Shown here one piece after another: positions 31,744-41,715 of a DNA stretch of 64,000 bases. This DNA is from JBCCSZ01 sp039821145 (GTDB lineage: Bacteria > Bacteroidota > Bacteroidia > Chitinophagales > Saprospiraceae): contig JBCBOS010000005.1 in assembly GCA_039821145.1 (NCBI GenBank), positions 248,001-312,000 of the forward strand. The letters run 5' to 3'. Position 1 is the first letter of the stretch. Every line of letters begins with the position of its first letter. A model generated the notes under the pieces. That model searched no databases and was not told where the DNA came from. It saw nothing but the letters and a program-made list of their open reading frames with translations. The position numbers were made by a program, and so were the translations under genes.

Positions 31744-33548
31744 ATGAACTCCCGTTCTCTGGCCAGGGTGAGAACTTCCGGGTCCATGATGGTGTCTGCC
31801 ATGCCCGACATCTTGGGCAATTCGTAGCGGAAGTAGAACCGCATGGTCACCAATTTGGCCTCGTAAAACTCCTCTCCATATGGCATCTGCCCAGTGACTT
31901 GCGCCTGTTTGGCAGCGACACCCATTTTCAGCCATTGCCAAGCGATGACAAGTGTGCTGGCAAACTGCATGAAGATGGTCGCATCGGCGAGGAAGCGTTC
32001 GTACTCCCCTTTTGCGGCAAAGCCCATCAAATATTGCAATACCTTTTGTGTCAATGTCAGTTTTTCGATGAGCTTGGAAGCGTAGGGCTTGAGCTCGTCG
32101 TAGGTCATGGAAGCTTCTATTGTCTTTTGCATCTCGGCCATCAACAACTGAACGGCTTTGCCATTGTTCATGGTCATCTTGCGGCCCAACAAGTCGATCG
32201 ACTGGATGCCAGTGGTCCCCTCGTAGATCGACATGATGCGAATGTCCCGATAGTATTGTTGCAAGGGGAAATCCATGCAGAAGCCATAGCCTCCCAAGAC
32301 CTGCAGGCCGTTGCTGATCGACAGCAATCCCATCTCGGAAGGATAGGTCTTGGCAATCGGCGTCAGCAATTCCAACAAGAGGTGGTGATTTTCCGACGTC
32401 TCCCCTTCTGTCACCAGGCACAAGTCCTCGTGGCGGGTACATTCAAAGAGCAAGCTGATGGAGCCCTCGGTGATGGCGCGCTGGAAAAGCAGCATCCGCC
32501 GCACATCGGGATGGTTGATGATGAGGATGGGTTCTTGATTGACATCTTTGCGGCCCTTGTTGTTGATGGGGCGGCCTTGTGGGCGTTCTTTGGCATATTG
32601 CAAAGAGGCGTAATACGCTGCGGTGGCGGCAGAGGCTGCGGTGAGTCCCACATCGATGCGGGCCCCGTTCATCATTTGAAACATGTAGCGCAATCCCTTT
32701 CCGGCCTCGCCGACCAGCCAACCCTGGCAGTTGTCATTTTCTCCGTACACCAAGTGAGTGGTAGCGTATCCCCTCTGACCAACTTTCTGAAAATCGGCAG
32801 CAGTGATTACATCATTGTCTTCCAAACCACCATCGGCTGTGGGTCTCTTTTTGGGTACGATGAACAAGGAAATGCCTTTGGTCCCCTCTGGTGCTCCCTC
32901 GATGCGGGCCAGGGTGAGGTGGACAAAATTCTCTGCATATTCGTGATCGCCTCCTGAGATGAAAATCTTTTGGCCCTCAATCAGGTAGGCGCCATTGTCC
33001 ATTGGTTTGGCAGAAGTCACCAGGTCTGAAAGGGAACTGCCAGCTTGTGGCTCCGTCAGGGCCATGGTCCCCATCCACTTTCCTTCCAACATTTTGGGAA
33101 CATACCTGTCCTTGAGTTCTTGGCTGGCAAAGCTCACGATGAGATTGGCCGCTCCCGTGGTCAGTCCCAGATAACCAGTCGCAGAGTTGTTGGCTGCCTC
33201 AAAGATGTGGCTTCCGGCACAGAACACGCTCATTGGCATTTGGATGCCTCCGTCTTCGTAATTGAAGTGAGAACCAATCCAACCATTTTCTGCACCTTGT
33301 TGAATGATCCGACCGATCTGTGGGTGAACGATGATTTTGCCATCCTTAAAAACGACCGGATTCTCATCGAATTCCTGGAAGTAGGGAAACATCTCTTTGT
33401 CGGCCAAGTCCTTCGCAGCATCCAATAAAATGTCGACGCTGTCTTTGTCGAAATCTTCGAAGCGCTCGTGCTGGAGAATCTCCTCTAAATGATGAACCTC
33501 GTTCAGTACAAACCGAAGGTTGTTCATGCTCATATACTGGTCTGCCAT
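31740..33548 (-). CDS. Acyl-CoA dehydrogenase
   Basis: 602 residues, FAD enzyme of fatty-acid oxidation that desaturates acyl-CoA. N-terminal helical domain, FAD/substrate block MALTEPQAGSSLSDL, then IEGQKIFISGGDHE, and the catalytic region QYYRDIRIMSIYEGTTGIQSIDLLGRKM with the Glu base (YEGTTGIQ). The last 130 residues after the catalytic segment form the extra C-terminal domain seen in the long FadE/DmdC-like subfamily (~600 residues), which matches this length. Monocistronic; its electron acceptor genes are not adjacent. Confidence 0.93.
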   Translation of the reverse strand: MADQYMSMNNLRFVLNEVHHLEEILQHERFEDFDKDSVDILLDAAKDLADKEMFPYFQEFDENPVVFKDGKIIVHPQIGRIIQQGAENGWIGSHFNYEDGGIQMPMSVFCAGSHIFEAANNSATGYLGLTTGAANLIVSFASQELKDRYVPKMLEGKWMGTMALTEPQAGSSLSDLVTSAKPMDNGAYLIEGQKIFISGGDHEYAENFVHLTLARIEGAPEGTKGISLFIVPKKRPTADGGLEDNDVITAADFQKVGQRGYATTHLVYGENDNCQGWLVGEAGKGLRYMFQMMNGARIDVGLTAASAATAAYYASLQYAKERPQGRPINNKGRKDVNQEPILIINHPDVRRMLLFQRAITEGSISLLFECTRHEDLCLVTEGETSENHHLLLELLTPIAKTYPSEMGLLSISNGLQVLGGYGFCMDFPLQQYYRDIRIMSIYEGTTGIQSIDLLGRKMTMNNGKAVQLLMAEMQKTIEASMTYDELKPYASKLIEKLTLTQKVLQYLMGFAAKGEYERFLADATIFMQFASTLVIAWQWLKMGVAAKQAQVTGQMPYGEEFYEAKLVTMRFYFRYELPKMSGMADTIMDPEVLTLAREREFI

Positions 33549-33699
33549 ATGAAAATGATTTTGTGATTTTCAGGTGGAAAAAATGGTCGTTCTGTTTGTT
33601 TTGGCAAAGTTCGGAGAAGATAGGTAGAATTTCAAGTTCCTCAAAGTGTCAATTGCTAAAATCCCCTCCTTTGACAAGCAATCTCCACAAGCACAGCAA

Positions 33700-34716
33700 A
33701 TGGATTGTCCCAAAAAAGATGGCTTGGGCAAATTTTGTGTACATTTAATGCAAACCGAAAACCATACCGGGCTTTGCAAATGTCCCTGCCGTGGTTTGCC
33801 CGATGCCTTCGAAGCCTTTATTGCCAATCAATTGCCCCCCGACATGACCCTACGTGAATGGACTGCCCAAGGAGAGTACCACCAAGTACTGGGGCATCAA
33901 GTCTTTGTACTGGACCGAGGCCGTGGTTCCCAAACCATCGCCTTGCTACATGGCTACCCAAGTTGCAGCCTGGACTTTTGGGATGTCCTTCCCTTATTGA
34001 CGAAGCAGTATCGGGTGATTGTCCACGACCATTTGGGATTTGGCCTGTCAGACAAACCACGAGACTACTCCTACTCACTCATCGAACAGGCAGACATTGC
34101 ACTCGCACTCTGGCGGCAGCTTGGGGTGGAAGCCTGCCACTTGGTGGCGCACGACTATGGAACCAGCATTGCCACAGAAATCATCGCCCGACAACAACGC
34201 CATCCAAGCGGACCGCGCATCCACAGCCTCACCCTCAGCAACGGCAGCATGCTGATCGAACTTTCCCAACTGCGTCCCATCCAAAAGCTGTTGAAGCACA
34301 AAACCTGGGGCCCGATCGTCGCCCAACTGAGCAACGAACAGATTTTTTTGCGCAACATGCGAAAGATCTGGGGCCACCCCTCCCGCTTCGACCCAGAAGA
34401 ATTGCGATTGCATTGGCAACTCTTGATACACAAGGATGGCCGCCGAGTATTGCCCCAACTGACACAATACATCAACGAGCGATACCGGTTTTGGCATCGA
34501 TGGGTCGGCAGCCTGTACCAAAGCGAATTGCCTGTCAACGTCCTTTGGGCCACGAAAGACCCCGTGGCGGTAGTTGCGATGGCCCACGAATTGCACCGAC
34601 ACATTGCCAACAGTCAAATTCGCTTGTTGGAAGGGATTGGTCACTACCCGATGATGGAAGCTCCCTCCGATTGGGCAGAAGGAGTGTTGGAATTTATTGC
34701 CCACCTTAACATCTAA
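33700..34716 (+). CDS. Alpha/beta hydrolase of the MEST/PEG1 (haloalkane dehalogenase/epoxide hydrolase) type
   Basis: 338 residues from ATG 33700. In-frame starts also exist at 33646 (GTG), 33748 and 33844; the core domain begins near 33844. Core: TIALLHGYPSCSLDFWDVLPLL (oxyanion HGYP), VIVHDHLGFGLSDKP, and the nucleophile elbow LVAHDYGTSIATEI, in which Asp replaces Ser as in epoxide hydrolases and dehalogenases. The downstream stretch LTQYINERYRFWHRWVGSL and the final GIGHYPMMEAP (catalytic His) closely resemble vertebrate MEST/PEG1 (HDYGD; QYIN-R--F--RWVGAL; SHYPQLEDP). The optional N-terminal segment is Cys-rich (C..C.C.C pattern), which is odd for this family. Substrate unknown. Confidence 0.82.
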   Translation: MDCPKKDGLGKFCVHLMQTENHTGLCKCPCRGLPDAFEAFIANQLPPDMTLREWTAQGEYHQVLGHQVFVLDRGRGSQTIALLHGYPSCSLDFWDVLPLLTKQYRVIVHDHLGFGLSDKPRDYSYSLIEQADIALALWRQLGVEACHLVAHDYGTSIATEIIARQQRHPSGPRIHSLTLSNGSMLIELSQLRPIQKLLKHKTWGPIVAQLSNEQIFLRNMRKIWGHPSRFDPEELRLHWQLLIHKDGRRVLPQLTQYINERYRFWHRWVGSLYQSELPVNVLWATKDPVAVVAMAHELHRHIANSQIRLLEGIGHYPMMEAPSDWAEGVLEFIAHLNI

Positions 34717-34890
34717 AATAAGTTGTGAGCTTTGGAAGTTTCTTCCGGTAAGTGGCTTGCGAAAAGATCGGGATCATCTTTTTGTACTCATTACATTTCT
34801 TGAACCAAGAGCGGTGCAACAGCTGGGCATTCCAAGATGTCTTGTTGCCCTTCTGCATTCAGTTGCCCCCGCTCACAAAACTTTATCGCT

Positions 34891-35328
34891 ATGAAGAGGA
34901 TATTCTTTTTCCTGATTGCCATTTGCTCTCTATGGGCACTTCCACAGACTGCCAGCGCACAGCTAGAGGTGAAACAACGCTATGAGAAGGAGACGATTTA
35001 CTTGGCAGGGGCAAGCTACATAAAAGACGGAACCACCCACCGACGAGGCTGGATGGCAAAAAATTTACAGTCCGAACTGTCGATCAGTCCAGATGCAATG
35101 AAGACCTTCCGCAAGTCCCGACAAAATCGCTGGAAGGGCATTGGATTTTACTTGGCGGGGGTGGGCATGCTGCTGACAGCCCCAGCCGCAAGCAACGACG
35201 TCTTGCGTACAGGTCTGCTGGCGGGCGGCTTGGCGACCAGCCTCATTTCCGTTCCCCTGGCGTTCCGTTCAGAAAGACAGCTTCAAAAAGCTGTGTGGGA
35301 ACGCAATCGGGACCTTTTGTTTGAGTAG
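34891..35328 (+). CDS. Small exported protein with two C-terminal hydrophobic segments
   Basis: About 145 residues from the ATG at 34891. N-terminal signal MKRIFFFLIAICSLWALPQTASAQ, then a short charged region (LEVKQRYEKETIYLAGASYIKDGTTHRRGWMAKNLQSELSISPDAMKTF) and two glycine/alanine-rich hydrophobic stretches at about 84-105 and 108-125. No family recognised. The combination looks like a Bacteroidota envelope protein of unknown role. It stands alone. Confidence 0.65.
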   Translation: MKRIFFFLIAICSLWALPQTASAQLEVKQRYEKETIYLAGASYIKDGTTHRRGWMAKNLQSELSISPDAMKTFRKSRQNRWKGIGFYLAGVGMLLTAPAASNDVLRTGLLAGGLATSLISVPLAFRSERQLQKAVWERNRDLLFE

Positions 35329-36047
35329 GCATCCACCACGAAGGTTGCCTACGGGCGACTTGATGAAGCAAAGGTTTTGTTCAGGAGACGAACTGGCAGA
35401 AGATTCTACCCGAAGCTCCTGAACAAATTCCACAATAATTATTACCGGTCAATCGATAGAAATCAGGGCAAAGCCTCACAAAAGGCTGAGTCCCAACTCA
35501 TTTTGTTGCAATACGTAATATTCGTTCCAAGGAATAACACAGCTCGGGCACATGGTCCGACAGCCCCTAACGGGCCTGATTGCACAAAATAATTTTCTTT
35601 ATTTGGTCTTTTCCCATCAGTTGTGGCCCCTGATTTCGGAATGCAACGGAAACAAGTGTAAGCTATCGTTACATACTCTGGCAGGCTCTTATGCGTCCTT
35701 TCGCACATTGCCTAGTATGAATTTGCAGATCAAGTCGGAGGCTAACAAGGAATCAGTAACACCTTTGATAAAAAACTTTGTCTGATCTTCGACAATGATC
35801 TGCCCAGGATGATCGTTTTTGATGACATTCGATCCCACCAGGGGCCTAACTTCAGGGCTTTATTCCAAATTTATTTACTTACTAACCTTTAAGACGGGGG
35901 AAATATATTCCATAGCATGGTACTTACTACCAGCAAAAAACGCAATTTAAAGACGCTATCAAACTGACTTAATCTATACTAATAAAAATTAAACCATTGA
36001 CAATCAATGGATTAAAAAATCAGATCAACAACAAAAACTGCCAATAA
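35329..36047 (+). other. Gene-poor stretch with a long inverted repeat
   Basis: 719 nt with no convincing gene. It contains a perfect 12-bp inverted repeat, TTTGTTCAGGAG at 35376-35387 and CTCCTGAACAAA at 35416-35427, with a 28-nt spacer. This could be a transcript end or an element remnant, though no T-tract follows. The right part (35850-36047) is strongly AT-rich. Confidence 0.5.
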
Positions 36048-37553
36048 TTACCCTCCCAATTCGTCCAAAATACAGCTCCAAAGGCGCTCATATGGGACAA
36101 TTTCGATGGATAACGACTGACTGGCCTGACGCAGTGGGACTTCTGAGAGTTTTTGGAAGTACTTCTCCGAATAGCGTTGGACGGCGGGCAGTGAAAAGCT
36201 GGCCCGGGACAGGCTGATCAACATTTTGATGAAGCAATTGCTGCGATAGGTTTCGTTTTTGCGCAGGTAGCGCGATGAGTAGCGTTCCAGGCTGCTGATC
36301 AGGTCAATGATGCGATTGTATTTTTTGCGCTGCAACAGGATCAGGATTTGAACGATGATGATGGAAATGTTGAGGCCTCTTTTGTCTTTTGAAAAGACGG
36401 GAAGTTCGTTGAGGAATTTCCCCAATTTGAATCCATTGCTGCGATTGTCTTCCACGGGAGTGCTGTTGCGCCAGTGTTGCATGCAGTAGGCATAGGCGCC
36501 ATTGATCCGCCAAATTTCCTTTGTGCCCTTGGTTTGGTACTTCATGCGGTTGTGTGTCACCACCAATTGCACCACTTCGCTGGCCTCCCGGTAGCAAGCT
36601 GTATGCATGAGGTAGATGAAATAGACCTGATGAAATTTGAACCAGTTGACCGAGCCATCGTCCAGCACTTCCTGGCAGGCTTGGATGTATTGAGAAGCCT
36701 TGTCGTATTGTTCCAACTTGATGTAGCTGGAAAAAACCTTGAAGGCGAAAGGAAATATCTGAACTTTGAGATTGAATACCTTTTGGCTGAGCAGTTGGAA
36801 GGCCTTGTCGCTGTAGAGGATGACATTCTCATAATCGTTGGCAATTTCGTACTTGGCGACAATGGTGTTGTAGGCAAAAAACAAAAAATTGTAGGAAAAT
36901 ATGGAATTCAGATAGGGTTCCAACTGTTTTGTGTAGGCAACCGCTTTGTCGAGCTTTTCGCTTCTGGCTGCCCGGGTAGCCACAAAATCGATGAGCAAAT
37001 CGCCGTAGAGAGACTCGGCAAATGCCTCGGCCTGGAGGATTTCGAGCTGTTGCTGATAGAGCTCATTGTACTTGTTGAATTGGCGCTTGTTGCCCTCGGT
37101 GGTGGCAAAGTACAGGCGCAGGACCCGAGCGATGTTGCAACTCAATTCTGTAAACTCAAACTTGAGCGAGTGCCGGAGGGTCTTTTCTGCGATGGAAACT
37201 GCACTTTTTTTGGCCCCTTTTCCCAACAAGACCCGTACCGTTGCCCAGTCTTTGTAACAGTTGTAGTACGCCTTTTGAATGTCGGTGTAATTGGGTTTGT
37301 TGACATCGATGAACAGGATGGAGTTCAACAGGCGTTGACGGAAGCGGTACTTCAGCTTTTTGTACTTGTAGTCATCCGGCCCCGAGTTGTACAACATCTT
37401 GGCAGCATCTGCATCGCTCCTGATTTTGCCCTCAATCACACCCTTGTAAAAACTAGAGTACTTATTGGCGGTCACAAATGGGTTTTGCAAAACCTGTATG
37501 TTTTGTGCCTTGTAAGAATCGATGAGGTCGATAAGCTCTAAAATCAAATCCAT
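36048..37553 (-). CDS. Helical-repeat protein of unknown function
   Basis: 501 residues, almost all alpha-helical, with pairs of amphipathic helices suggestive of TPR-like repeats (for example DYENVILYSDKAFQLLSQKVFNLKVQIFPFAFKVFSSYIKLEQYDKASQYIQACQEVL). No enzymatic motif, no signal peptide, and basic/aromatic residues are common. It begins LILELIDLIDSYKAQNIQVLQNP, a start I associate with lineage-specific Saprospiria proteins that are often paralogous. It lies between two gene-poor AT-rich stretches, so it may be part of an accessory island. Function unknown. Confidence 0.7.
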   Translation of the reverse strand: MDLILELIDLIDSYKAQNIQVLQNPFVTANKYSSFYKGVIEGKIRSDADAAKMLYNSGPDDYKYKKLKYRFRQRLLNSILFIDVNKPNYTDIQKAYYNCYKDWATVRVLLGKGAKKSAVSIAEKTLRHSLKFEFTELSCNIARVLRLYFATTEGNKRQFNKYNELYQQQLEILQAEAFAESLYGDLLIDFVATRAARSEKLDKAVAYTKQLEPYLNSIFSYNFLFFAYNTIVAKYEIANDYENVILYSDKAFQLLSQKVFNLKVQIFPFAFKVFSSYIKLEQYDKASQYIQACQEVLDDGSVNWFKFHQVYFIYLMHTACYREASEVVQLVVTHNRMKYQTKGTKEIWRINGAYAYCMQHWRNSTPVEDNRSNGFKLGKFLNELPVFSKDKRGLNISIIIVQILILLQRKKYNRIIDLISSLERYSSRYLRKNETYRSNCFIKMLISLSRASFSLPAVQRYSEKYFQKLSEVPLRQASQSLSIEIVPYERLWSCILDELGG

Positions 37554-38424
37554 TCCAGAATCCTAATTCTATTTGTTTGTGGTGGAAAGCATGGCCACAA
37601 AATACTACCAATCAAATAAATACACATTAAAACAAAAGAGTAAAACTAAAACCAACCAGTCTTTGATCCCCCCTTTCTGCCTCGCTTCATGTTGCCAAAA
37701 GTGATAGCTTCAAACTATTCGTTCCAAAAACTTTTAAAACCCCCACAGCTATGGCTATTCTGATTGCATTCCTACTATTCATGGGAATTATTACTTCCGA
37801 AGACCAGTACGACCCTGAGTTGCACGACAAGTACAAATCTGAAATTATCATCACCGACGATCTCGGTATCTGACGGCAGTTGGTCCGTGACAACATATTG
37901 ATTGACTCCTGGTGTACATCCGCGCCAAATCCTTCCACAGGCTTTCTCACTCTTCAGGCCTTCCAAACCTGAAATGACACGAAAGAATACGATCTATTGG
38001 TTTTTTGTGCGGTCTAGCTCTACTTACTACCGGGCTCAAGTTGCGACAAGCGGGGATTTGTTGTCTTATTGGTATGTAAATGTGATATTCCTTAGGCCGA
38101 AAATAATCATTTTTTTCGATTCTTCCATCCAGTGGCCCCATCCGCTTCCCAGCTGGCTGGTGTTTCACCAAAGCAAGCACAAAACGAATGGGATTCACAG
38201 TTTGACGAAGCTACGAACAAATCAAAAAATCCGAAAAAGGTTTCTAAGGACAACACAAACTTTGGGGCATCCACCAATGCATTTGCCCACCTTTACATGA
38301 GCTACAACAAACTCCGCCCTTAGAAAGATAGAAATTAAATGCAATTTCTGTCATGTCACAGACGGTAATTTTTAGATGTTACACTTCTCGCATCTCCAAT
38401 TTTGGGCGTGCAAATGATCCATCC
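37554..38424 (+). other. Gene-poor stretch between the helical-repeat gene and clpB
   Basis: About 870 nt without a recognisable gene. A 40-codon frame at 37751-37873 (hydrophobic N-terminus, acidic C-terminus) is the only candidate short peptide; I do not call it. Other frames have shadow-like compositions. Confidence 0.4.
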
Positions 38425-38454
38425 AAAAAAAAGCCGGGCTCTTTGGCCCGGCTT
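38425..38454 (-). terminator. Terminator of clpB
   Basis: Minus strand: AAGCCGGGC-n6-GCCCGGCTT then TTTTTT; lies 68 nt beyond the clpB stop. Confidence 0.9.
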
Positions 38455-38522
38455 TGTCATTTTTACTCATAGAAATAAACGGAAAATAACTCAGGAATTC
38501 TATAACACGATCAATCCCCCTT

Positions 38523-41150
38523 CTAGGCAGCTTCTTCTGCCTTTTCCTTGACCAGGGGATTGCGAAAAACCAATTTGTTGTCAAACGCATCCAATACCGT
38601 CTGGCTATTGGGCAACACCTTACCCAACAACATTTGCTTGGACAATTCATTGAGCACCTTCTTTTGGATGACCCGCTTGACAGGTCGCGCTCCAAACTGA
38701 GGGTCAAAGCCCAAATCGGCCACCAAATCCATGGCCTGCGGCGTGATGCTGAGCTTGATGTCTTGCTTGGCCAGGGTCAACTTCACCTGCTCCAACTGCA
38801 GGCGCACAATGGCCCGAATGTGGGTTTCAGAAAGCGGCTCAAACATCATCACTTCATCAATGCGGTTGAGGAATTCCGGCCGCACAGTCTGCTTCAACAG
38901 CTCAAATACCGTCTTCTTGGTCTGGGCCACAATCTGGTCCTTGTTGCCTTCCTCCAGCTTCTCAAACTCCTCACGTATGATGTCCGACCCCATATTGGAG
39001 GTCATGATGATGATCGCATTTTTGAAGTTGGCCTCCCGACCCTTGCTGTCCGTCAGTCGTCCATCGTCCAGCACTTGCAAGAGGATGTTGAAGACGTCCG
39101 GATGGGCTTTTTCGATCTCATCCAGCAAGACCACAGAGTAAGGCTTTCGCCGAACTGCCTCTGTCAACTGTCCCCCCTCGTCGTAGCCCACATAGCCTGG
39201 AGGCGCGCCCACCAATCGGCTGACCGCGTGGCGCTCTTGGTATTCACTCATGTCGATGCGGGTCAGCAAGTTCTCGTCATTGAACAGGTACTCAGCCAGC
39301 GCCTTGGCCAGCTCTGTCTTGCCCACCCCGGTGGTTCCCAGGAATAGAAAAGAACCAATGGGGCGCTTTTCGTCATTCAGGCCAGTCCGACTCCGGCGAA
39401 TGGCATCCGACACTGCTTCGATGGCCTCCTCCTGTCCGACGACCCGCTTGTGCAATTCTTCCTCCAGCAACAACAGCTTCTCGCGCTCGCTCTGCAACAT
39501 TCTCGTCACAGGCACCCCGGTCCACTTGGCCACGATCTGCGCGATGTCTTCGGCATCTACCTCCTCTTTGACCAACAACTGCCGATTTTGCTGCATTTCG
39601 CTGAGTCGTTGCGAAAACTCTTCCAGTCGCTTTTGTACCTCTGGAATGCGGCCATAACGAATTTCGGCAGCTTCGCTGAAATTGCCCTCTCGCTCGGCCC
39701 GACTGCCGTCCTGCTTAAGTTGTTCTACCTCTTGCTTGGCCGTCTGGATGCCCAAAACCAACTCGCGCTCACTTTCCCAGCGGGCCCGCAAGCCTTTTCG
39801 CTCCTCCGTCAAATTGGCCAAGTCCTCACTCAGTTTGTTCAACTTGGTCTGGTCTTTCTCTCGCTTGATGGCCTCCCGCTCAATTTCCAGCTGTCGAATG
39901 CGACGCTCCAATTCGTCCAGCTCCTCTGGCATCGAGTTCATTTCCAGGCGCAGCCGGGCAGCCGCCTCATCGATGAGGTCGATGGCTTTGTCTGGCAAAA
40001 ATCGGTCGTTGATGTATCGATTGGACAATTGGACAGCAGCCACAATGGCTTCGTCCTTGATGTTGATCTTGTGGTGGGCCTCGTAGCGCTCCTTCAGACC
40101 CCGCAGAATGGAAACGGCATCCTCCTCCCCTGGCTCGTCTACCAAAATGGTTTGGAAGCGGCGTTCCAGTGCCTTGTCGGTCTCGAAATACTTTTGGTAC
40201 TCATTCAGCGTGGTGGCGCCGATGGCCCGCAGATCGCCCCTGGCCAAGGCTGGCTTGAGGATGTTGGCCGCGTCCATGGCTCCTTGGTTTTTGCCAGCAC
40301 CTACCAGGGTGTGGATTTCATCAATGAACAAAAAGATGTTTCCCTCGGCAGCAACCACTTCACTGACCACTGCCTTGAGGCGTTCCTCAAATTCTCCTTG
40401 GTACTTGGCACCAGCAATCAGGGCTCCCATGTCCAGTGCGTAAATCTGCTTGTCCTGCAAATCCTCTGGCACATCTCCATCGACAATGCGGTGGGCCAGG
40501 CCTTCGATGATGGCAGTTTTGCCCACGCCCGGCTCTCCAATCAAGATGGGGTTGTTTTTGGTACGACGGGCCAATATGTGCAATACCCGTCGGATTTCCT
40601 CCTCACGCCCAATGACGGGGTCGAGCTTTCCCTCTTGTGCCCGTTTGTTCAGATTCTGGGCGTATTTGGACAGTGCATTGTACTGATTTTCCACACTGTT
40701 GGAGGTCACCTTCCGTCCCTTGCGCAACTCTTGAATGGCGGATTTGAGCCCTTTTTCACTGATTCCGCTGTCCTTCAGCATTTGGGACACGCTGTCCTTG
40801 ACAGAAAGAATGGCCAGGAGCAAGTGTTCCACAGAAACAAACTCGTCGCCAAATTCTTTGAGAAAGGTAGACGACTTTTGAATGACCTCGGTGACGCTGC
40901 GCGACAAATATTGCTGGCCGCTTCCATTGACTTTGGCATAAGAACGAACAATGCCGTCCAGCGCCTTTTTGACCATCTCAAAATTTACCCCCAATTTTTT
41001 GATCACGTAGGGAGCCACATTTTCATCCACCTCCAACAAGCCCTTCAACAGGTGACCCAACTCGATTGCTTGCTGGCCATTGCCCATGGCAATTTGTTGC
41101 GCTCGCTGGAAGGCTTCCTGAGACTTTATCGTGAAATTATTGAAGTTCAT
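38523..41150 (-). CDS. clpB: ATP-dependent disaggregase ClpB
   Basis: 875 residues, full-length HSP100. Clp_N repeats (residues 1-150), NBD1 with GEPGVGKTAIIEGLAHRI, the long M-domain coiled coil (about 405-530, LERRIRQLEIEREAIKREKDQ), NBD2 with FLGTTGVGKTELAKALAEYLF and Walker B, and the ClpB_D2-small domain. It threads aggregated proteins through the ring with DnaK. Starts MNFNNFTIKSQEAFQ, as usual. Monocistronic with its own terminator. An ATACTT-CA-AAGTAT palindrome 17 nt upstream of the start might be a regulatory site. Confidence 0.98.
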   Translation of the reverse strand: MNFNNFTIKSQEAFQRAQQIAMGNGQQAIELGHLLKGLLEVDENVAPYVIKKLGVNFEMVKKALDGIVRSYAKVNGSGQQYLSRSVTEVIQKSSTFLKEFGDEFVSVEHLLLAILSVKDSVSQMLKDSGISEKGLKSAIQELRKGRKVTSNSVENQYNALSKYAQNLNKRAQEGKLDPVIGREEEIRRVLHILARRTKNNPILIGEPGVGKTAIIEGLAHRIVDGDVPEDLQDKQIYALDMGALIAGAKYQGEFEERLKAVVSEVVAAEGNIFLFIDEIHTLVGAGKNQGAMDAANILKPALARGDLRAIGATTLNEYQKYFETDKALERRFQTILVDEPGEEDAVSILRGLKERYEAHHKINIKDEAIVAAVQLSNRYINDRFLPDKAIDLIDEAAARLRLEMNSMPEELDELERRIRQLEIEREAIKREKDQTKLNKLSEDLANLTEERKGLRARWESERELVLGIQTAKQEVEQLKQDGSRAEREGNFSEAAEIRYGRIPEVQKRLEEFSQRLSEMQQNRQLLVKEEVDAEDIAQIVAKWTGVPVTRMLQSEREKLLLLEEELHKRVVGQEEAIEAVSDAIRRSRTGLNDEKRPIGSFLFLGTTGVGKTELAKALAEYLFNDENLLTRIDMSEYQERHAVSRLVGAPPGYVGYDEGGQLTEAVRRKPYSVVLLDEIEKAHPDVFNILLQVLDDGRLTDSKGREANFKNAIIIMTSNMGSDIIREEFEKLEEGNKDQIVAQTKKTVFELLKQTVRPEFLNRIDEVMMFEPLSETHIRAIVRLQLEQVKLTLAKQDIKLSITPQAMDLVADLGFDPQFGARPVKRVIQKKVLNELSKQMLLGKVLPNSQTVLDAFDNKLVFRNPLVKEKAEEAA

Positions 41151-41166
41151 ATGTTCTTTTATTTAT

Positions 41167-41180
41167 ATACTTTGAAGTAT
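41167..41180. promoter_or_regulatory. Palindrome upstream of clpB
   Basis: ATACTT-TG-AAGTAT, perfect 6-bp arms, 17 nt upstream of the clpB start codon. Possible operator; no known consensus matched. Confidence 0.3.
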
Positions 41181-41715
41181 CGGCTCAATAATTTGCCGCA
41201 CCTTTTATTTCCTTCAATCGATATGCCATCGCACAAAGGCAGGCCATTTTGCCAGAAAAAAGAAAACAAAGCGTCATTTTGGCAGCTTACCTGGCCAAAC
41301 ACCGCCAAAAAGACAGTCTCCTCAATCCAGTTGCCCTTTGTTGTACAAACAGTTGGGCACATCTGTTCGTTTTGGTCTTCTTCTGATTTTCCAGCATTGT
41401 TTTGAAATCCATGGGAAAAGTGGGGGAAATGTCGGCCAGAGCGGGGAATACTCGTTGTGATACATTTGTGATTCTTTCAATTGTTTTTTGAGATACATTG
41501 CTGCTGAATGCCCAAAATTTCTCAACCGATCCAAATACCATCCACTATGTTAGGACTCCGACAATTGCTTTGGTCTATCGTCACGAAATCTCCTCCTTTT
41601 CAATTTTTTCCTGCTAGAATCAATAAATGGTACAAATATCGTATGTAAGATTTTGGCCGTTTTCCACGGCACTGTAACCTTCATTTCGCAAAAATTATCA
41701 CACAACACTTCTTTT
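41181..41715 (+). other. Intergenic stretch between clpB and the repeat-protein gene
   Basis: 535 nt; no gene seen. It must carry divergent promoters. Minus-strand frames of 67-84 codons overlap each other and are not convincing. Confidence 0.4.

Noticed and set aside
37751..37873. 40-codon peptide with hydrophobic N-terminus, possible small-protein or RiPP precursor
   Set aside because: No maturation genes nearby, no core-peptide features, and the open frame extends upstream without a clear start.
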